Source: Methanomicrobia archaeon
GTDB taxonomy: Archaea > Halobacteriota > Syntropharchaeia > Alkanophagales > Methanospirareceae
Length of the DNA: 17,139 nt
NCBI GenBank assembly: GCA_016928455.1
Contig: JAFGKP010000122.1
Location: 1 to 17,139, forward strand
Reading direction: 5' to 3'
The notes under the pieces were generated by a model. That model saw nothing but the letters and a program-made list of their open reading frames with translations, did no database searches and was not told the DNA's origin. How positions within the stretch are numbered: the first letter of the stretch is position 1; each line of letters begins with the position of its first letter. Positions 13,782-17,139 of the stretch are shown in pieces. The position numbers and the translations under genes were made by a program.

Positions 13782-13919
13782 TTCATAACTGTTCATAATA
13801 GTTATTCTAAGTTGACGACTATAAAAAAAAAGATATTTGTACTTTTTATGAACCACAATAGATATTTTTAATATTTTTTCTTAATTGTTAAGCTGAATTC
13901 TCAACTACTGTATTTATAT
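13782..13919 (+). promoter_or_regulatory. amt1-glnK control region
   Basis: Distal element: two TTCATAA repeats exactly 10 bp apart (13782-13788, 13792-13798), overlapping an ATAACT...AGTTAT inverted repeat (13785-13805). Proximal element: GCTGAATTCTCAA (13892-13904), 7 bp upstream of the TATA box atttatat (13912-13919). Both elements recur in the same order before amt2. The 10-bp phasing suggests an activator binding one face of the DNA. The elements do not match the GGAA-N6-TTCC operator known for NrpR in Methanococcus. Confidence 0.6.
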
Positions 13920-13960
13920 AGTGTTCGTAATTGTCATGCAGGAGGTACCTAAAAGGTAAG

Positions 13961-15376
13961 ATGAAAGAAGTAATAGAAAAGAGCGCGAAAAGACCGAGGA
14001 TTGTAGTGCTAATAGGAACACTCGTGGCAGGTGCCTTCTTGTGGGCACTGGTACCGGGCGTGATGGCCGGCGATCCAAGCGGTGCGAGTACCTACATGGG
14101 CGATCTGGAAGGTTTAAAGACCGCAATCAACTTCACCTGGGTGCTCGTCTCGGCGTTTCTCGTCTTCTTCATGCAGGCGGGATTTGCACTCGTCGGTGTC
14201 GGTGCGATCCGGACAAAGAACACCGTGAACTATCTCGCAAAGAGCTACATGGACTTCTCACTGGGCGCGATCTTCTTCCTGGTCGTGGGCTTTGCGTTGA
14301 TGTTCGGTGGGAGTGGTGTTGCGCCAGGTCTGGAGCTTGGCAACGCCCTTATCGGGTACAGCGGCTGGCTGCTTGCCGGAGAAGCGTACGATGTGACCAC
14401 GAGCATGGTCTGGCTCTTCCAGGCAATGTTCGCGGCAACCGCGGCGACAATCGTGGCAGGTGCGATGGCTGGCCGGACAAAGTTCCAGGCATATCTTGTC
14501 TACACCGTGCTCGTGACCGCGGTGATCTATCCGATCTACGGGCACTGGGTCTGGGGTGGTGGCTGGCTCTCGACACTCCCCTTTGGCGCGGGCGCCAGAG
14601 ATTTCGCCGGGTCGGGCGTGGTGCACGCCGTTGGCGGCTTCGTTGCTCTGGCAGGTGCGTATCTCGTGGGCCCTCGAACCGGCAAATTCAGGACGGACGG
14701 TACTCCGGTAGCCATACCCGGACACAATGTCACCTATATCGTTCTGGGAACCTTCGTCCTCTTCTTCGGCTGGTTCGGGTTCAACCCGGGCAGCACGCTC
14801 GCAGCCACTGATCTGCGGATAGCGGTGATCGCGGTGAACACCTTCTTAGCGGGCGCTGCGGGTGCCGTCGTGGCCTGCTATACCACCTTCTTCAGAACGG
14901 GAAAGGCAAACATCTTCCTCATCTGCAACGGGTCGTTAGCAGGACTCGTCGCAATCACTGCGCCCTGCGCCTACGTGCCGCCGTGGGCCGCGGTGCTCAT
15001 CGGTGCGATCGCAGGTCTACTGGTAATGGCGAGTATATGGTTCGTGGAATGGGTGCTGAAGATCGACGATCCCGTCGGCGCCGTCTCGGTACACGGCGTC
15101 AACGGCCTCTGGGGGCTACTCGCAGTCGGTATCTTCGCAGACGGCACCTACGGCGGTGTGAGCGGTCTTATCGCCGGCAACACCGGGCAGTTCGTGGCGC
15201 AAGCGATCAGTGCGGCAGTAGTAGTCCTCTGGGCATTCGGACTCGGGCTACTCATATTCGCCGTAATAAAGTACGCGATAGGGCTACGGGTATCTAGAGA
15301 AGAGGAAGTGGTAGGCCTGGACATCAGTGAGCACGGCACGCCGAGCTATCCGGGGCCGATGGACAGCTGGAGGTAG
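13961..15376 (+). CDS. amt: Ammonium transporter Amt (first copy, amt1)
   Basis: A 471-aa protein. A cleavable-looking leader or first membrane segment (VVLIGTLVAGAFLWALVPGV) precedes about 11 membrane segments. Amt signatures: YGHWVWGGGWLS, ARDFAGSGVVHAVGG (Asp and first pore His), FGWFGFNPGS (Phe gate) and SVHGVNGLWGLLAVGIF (second pore His). The C-terminal GLRVSREEEVVGLDISEHG is the tail that contacts PII proteins. I chose ATG 13961; an in-frame TTG at 13931 would add ten residues but overlaps the ggaggt at 13941. glnK starts 5 bp after the stop, so PII gating of transport is expected. Confidence 0.95.
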   Translation: MKEVIEKSAKRPRIVVLIGTLVAGAFLWALVPGVMAGDPSGASTYMGDLEGLKTAINFTWVLVSAFLVFFMQAGFALVGVGAIRTKNTVNYLAKSYMDFSLGAIFFLVVGFALMFGGSGVAPGLELGNALIGYSGWLLAGEAYDVTTSMVWLFQAMFAATAATIVAGAMAGRTKFQAYLVYTVLVTAVIYPIYGHWVWGGGWLSTLPFGAGARDFAGSGVVHAVGGFVALAGAYLVGPRTGKFRTDGTPVAIPGHNVTYIVLGTFVLFFGWFGFNPGSTLAATDLRIAVIAVNTFLAGAAGAVVACYTTFFRTGKANIFLICNGSLAGLVAITAPCAYVPPWAAVLIGAIAGLLVMASIWFVEWVLKIDDPVGAVSVHGVNGLWGLLAVGIFADGTYGGVSGLIAGNTGQFVAQAISAAVVVLWAFGLGLLIFAVIKYAIGLRVSREEEVVGLDISEHGTPSYPGPMDSWR

Positions 15377-15381
15377 CGAGG

Positions 15382-15720
15382 ATGAAAAAGATAGAAGCGA
15401 TCATACGGGAGGAGAAGCTCGATGAAGTCAAGTCGGCGCTCGAGAAGATTGGTATCACGGGGTTGAACGTAGCGGAAGTGAAAGGCCGCGGCCAGCAAAA
15501 AGGGGTAACACTACAATGGCGTGCTACGTCATACACGGTGGATATGCTCCCGAAGCTCAAGCTGAATGTCGTGGTCAAGGACAAGGATGTCAAAACGGCC
15601 GTGAAGGCCATCAGAGAAAGCGCATACACGGGTAATTTCGGCGATGGCATGATCTTTGTGATGCCGATCGAAGAAGTTATCAGGGTGAGAACGGGCGAGC
15701 AAGGCGAGGAGGCGTTGTGA
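15382..15720 (+). CDS. glnK: PII nitrogen-regulatory protein
   Basis: A 112-aa PII protein. It starts MKKIEAIIREEKLDEVKSAL. The T-loop region reads GRGQQKGVTLQWRATSYTVD, with Tyr at residue 51, the position modified in many bacterial PII proteins, and is followed by MLPKLKL. The B-loop reads TGNFGDGMIFVMPIEEVI. PII binds ATP/ADP and 2-oxoglutarate and blocks the partner Amt channel when nitrogen is plentiful. It is coupled to amt1 and followed by a strong terminator. Note that QWRATSY replaces the commoner YRGAEY in the T-loop. Confidence 0.95.
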   Translation: MKKIEAIIREEKLDEVKSALEKIGITGLNVAEVKGRGQQKGVTLQWRATSYTVDMLPKLKLNVVVKDKDVKTAVKAIRESAYTGNFGDGMIFVMPIEEVIRVRTGEQGEEAL

Positions 15721-15750
15721 GCGGGCACTCGCCCGCTCTTTTATTTTTTA
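15719..15750 (+). terminator. Stem-loop terminator after glnK
   Basis: A perfect 8-bp stem GAGCGGGC / GCCCGCTC with loop ACTC (15719-15738) is followed by a T-rich tract ttttatttttta. The stem begins inside the glnK stop codon. The strong hairpin plus T-run should end the amt1-glnK transcript. Confidence 0.85.
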
Positions 15751-15981
15751 TGCTGTTAGAATACGCTTGAAACACAGTAAATACGTTAAGAACTCGCGGC
15801 TGCTGTAAAGCGCTGTTAAAAGGCTGATCTTACCCTGGCGGCATTTTTCTTACTAGTAGTTTATAAATTCCTGAAATAATAGGTGATAATCCAGTGAAAC
15901 GTTAACGGCTAACGAACTGAGAAACTACGATAAAAAAGCATAAAGGACCAGTAAAGTAAATTCTCTATACAAATTTAACAG
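15751..15981. other. AT-rich intergenic stretch upstream of the amt2 control region
   Basis: No gene, repeat or tRNA is seen in these 230 bases. A TATA-like gtttataaat lies near 15860-15870 without a following frame; it could be a second promoter or start a small RNA, but nothing else supports this. Confidence 0.35.
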
Positions 15982-16109
15982 TTCATAACTATTCATAATT
16001 AGTGTGATAGTTACCCTAAAGGCGTGCGAACTATACAAGTTTACGTGCTACAGCCTGTAAGATTGCATCTTAACTTTTATGCTGAGTTCTCAAATACCCT
16101 TTAAAAGGG
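15982..16109 (+). promoter_or_regulatory. amt2 control region
   Basis: It has the same two elements as amt1. TTCATAA pairs lie at 15982-15988 and 15992-15998 with the same 10-bp step. GCTGAGTTCTCAA lies at 16081-16093; here TGAG-TT-CTCA is a perfect inverted repeat. It sits 6 bp before the TATA box tttaaaag (16100-16107), which is itself embedded in the palindrome ccctttaaaaggg (16097-16109). Predicted transcription start is near 16128. Confidence 0.6.
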
Positions 16110-16158
16110 CATTTAACTACCGTAAAATACCATAGAATAGGAGGAGAAAGAAAGAAAC

Positions 16159-16308
16159 ATGGGCAGAGTAAACGCACCGACAAGACGAATGGTTACAGTA
16201 GTATCGGTCAGGATTGCCGTCTCGGAAATGACAGGGGAATCATGTTCGGAAAAGTGGGGAGGGGGTTACGACCCAGGCATGTCCACGGAGGGAGGTGAAA
16301 CAGGGTAA
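16159..16308 (+). CDS. Possible 49-residue leader protein upstream of amt2
   Basis: A 49-codon frame with a good binding site (aggaggag, 16139-16146) is the first frame on the predicted transcript. Its stop is 2 bp before the amt2 ATG. The product begins MGRVNAPTRRMVTVVSVRI and ends in a Gly-rich SEKWGGGYDPG stretch; no family or membrane segment is recognised. amt2 has its own ggaggtga inside this frame. It could be a translated leader that couples amt2 translation, or a chance frame in a long untranslated region. Confidence 0.35.
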   Translation: MGRVNAPTRRMVTVVSVRIAVSEMTGESCSEKWGGGYDPGMSTEGGETG

Positions 16309-16310
16309 AT

Positions 16311-17139
16311 ATGCTGGACAGTGGAGATACGGCGTGGATACTCGTCTCGACCGCTTTGGTGATGTTGATGACCCCGGGTGTCGGGCTATTCTACGGTGGG
16401 ATGGTCCGGAAGAAAAATGTCATCGCAATGCTTTCACTCTCGTTTGTAGCGCTCGCGTTGATCAGTATTCAGTGGGTACTCGTAGGCTACAGTTTGTCCT
16501 TCGGCTCTGACATAGCGGGATTTATCGGCAACCTTGAGTATCTGGGACTGCGGAATGTCGGCATGGACGCCGGAGATTTGACTGTTCCGCACCTAGCATT
16601 CATGGCGTTCCAGCTCGCCTTTGCTGTGGTGACGCTTGCTATTCTTACCAGCACAATGGCTGAACGAGTGAAGATAAGCGCATTCATTGTCTTTGGGCTG
16701 CTGTGGACAACGCTCATTTACGATCCACTCGCTCATTGGGTTTGGGGAGGCGGATGGCTTGCTGAACTGGGTGCGTTAGATTTCGCTGGAGGCACCGTGG
16801 TTCACATTAGCTCGGGTTTTTCGGCTCTGGCTCTGGCACTGGTGATCGGCAAGCGGCGCGGATTTGGAGAGGAGCCGATGGGCCCGCATAATATCCCGCT
16901 GACGCTTCTTGGAGCAGCTTTGCTCTGGTTCGGATGGTTTGGTTTCAATGGCGGTAGCGCGCTGGCTGCGAACGGCCTCGCAGCCAATGCATTCGTCGTC
17001 ACCAACACGTCCGCTGCAGCAGGAGCCATTGGCTGGATGGCTGCAAACTGGTTACAGGGAAAACCAAGCTCGCTGGGTGTGGTAAGTGGCGCTATCGCAG
17101 GACTCGTTGCGATAACACCAGCAGCGGGATTTGTTACGC
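16311..17139 (+). CDS. amt: Ammonium transporter Amt (second copy, amt2), 3' end beyond window
   Basis: The frame starts at ATG 16311 behind ggaggtga (16291-16298) and stays open to the last base, 276 residues. It begins MLDSGDTAWILVSTALVMLM, where the mature part of Amt proteins starts, so it lacks the leader segment seen in amt1. Signatures are PGVGLFYGGMVRKKNV, AHWVWGGGWLAELGALDFAGG with TVVHIS (first pore His) and LLWFGWFGFNGGS. The second pore His and the C-terminal tail lie outside the window. A PII gene may follow, as with amt1. An in-frame TGA at 16296 rules out an earlier start. Confidence 0.93.
   Translation, partial: MLDSGDTAWILVSTALVMLMTPGVGLFYGGMVRKKNVIAMLSLSFVALALISIQWVLVGYSLSFGSDIAGFIGNLEYLGLRNVGMDAGDLTVPHLAFMAFQLAFAVVTLAILTSTMAERVKISAFIVFGLLWTTLIYDPLAHWVWGGGWLAELGALDFAGGTVVHISSGFSALALALVIGKRRGFGEEPMGPHNIPLTLLGAALLWFGWFGFNGGSALAANGLAANAFVVTNTSAAAGAIGWMAANWLQGKPSSLGVVSGAIAGLVAITPAAGFVT

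Noticed and set aside
1..17139. Search for tRNA, rRNA, CRISPR arrays, insertion sequences and phage genes
   Set aside because: Reading both strands, I saw no regular repeat-spacer pattern, transposase, integrase or tRNA-like fold; a covariance-model scan would be needed to exclude small RNAs.

Overview
The window looks like the genome of an anaerobic, methanogen-related archaeon. Promoters are archaeal: AT-rich TATA boxes sit 20-30 nt before several starts, and some genes appear leaderless. A DUF1890/DUF1894 pair, which I know only from methanogens and their relatives, is present. So are a COG2522-type archaeal HTH regulator, a single-finger C2H2 protein, an archaeal-style amt-glnK pair and several tiny Cys-rich proteins. 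A methane- or alkane-oxidising lineage such as Ca. Methanophagales would fit, but that is inference.

Layout. Positions 1-1087 hold the 3' part of a GMC-type flavoprotein, convergent with a COG2522 regulator. Positions 1279-8151 form an arsenic/metalloid region. Operon 1 encodes a COG0701 (DUF318/ArsP-like) permease, a mini-thioredoxin, a mini-thioredoxin with a Cys-rich tail and an ACR3 arsenite exporter. A two-gene ABC-2 exporter follows. Operon 2 encodes an ArsR repressor, a third mini-thioredoxin, an ArsF-like tethered thioredoxin-fold protein and an ArsG/CcdA-like membrane protein. Operons 1 and 2 carry the same inverted repeat, ATTTCAA-N6-TTGAAAT, just after the TATA box, so the ArsR encoded here probably controls both.

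Positions 8131-12693 carry small metal/redox genes: an Nfu scaffold with a 47-aa Cys-rich protein, a C2H2 protein, a GFLGF membrane protein, DUF1890/DUF1894, a 50-aa zinc ribbon with DUF2284, and a 52-aa helical protein with CutA. Three of these transcription units, two on + and one on -, share a second palindrome, ATAACRATYGTTAT, at the TATA box. This looks like an undescribed local regulon for small Cys-rich and metal-handling proteins. Endonuclease IV follows at 12793-13638.

Positions 13639-17139 form a nitrogen region: amt1-glnK with a strong terminator, then a second amt (amt2) that runs off the window. The two amt promoters share two elements in the same order: a TTCATAA pair spaced 10 bp apart, and GCTGARTTCTCAA just upstream of the TATA box. 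They are probably controlled together.

Two places (8131-8342 and 10833-11062, minus strand) look like small genes broken by a single frameshift. They may be decayed genes or assembly errors. All family names come from reading the translations; no database search was possible.
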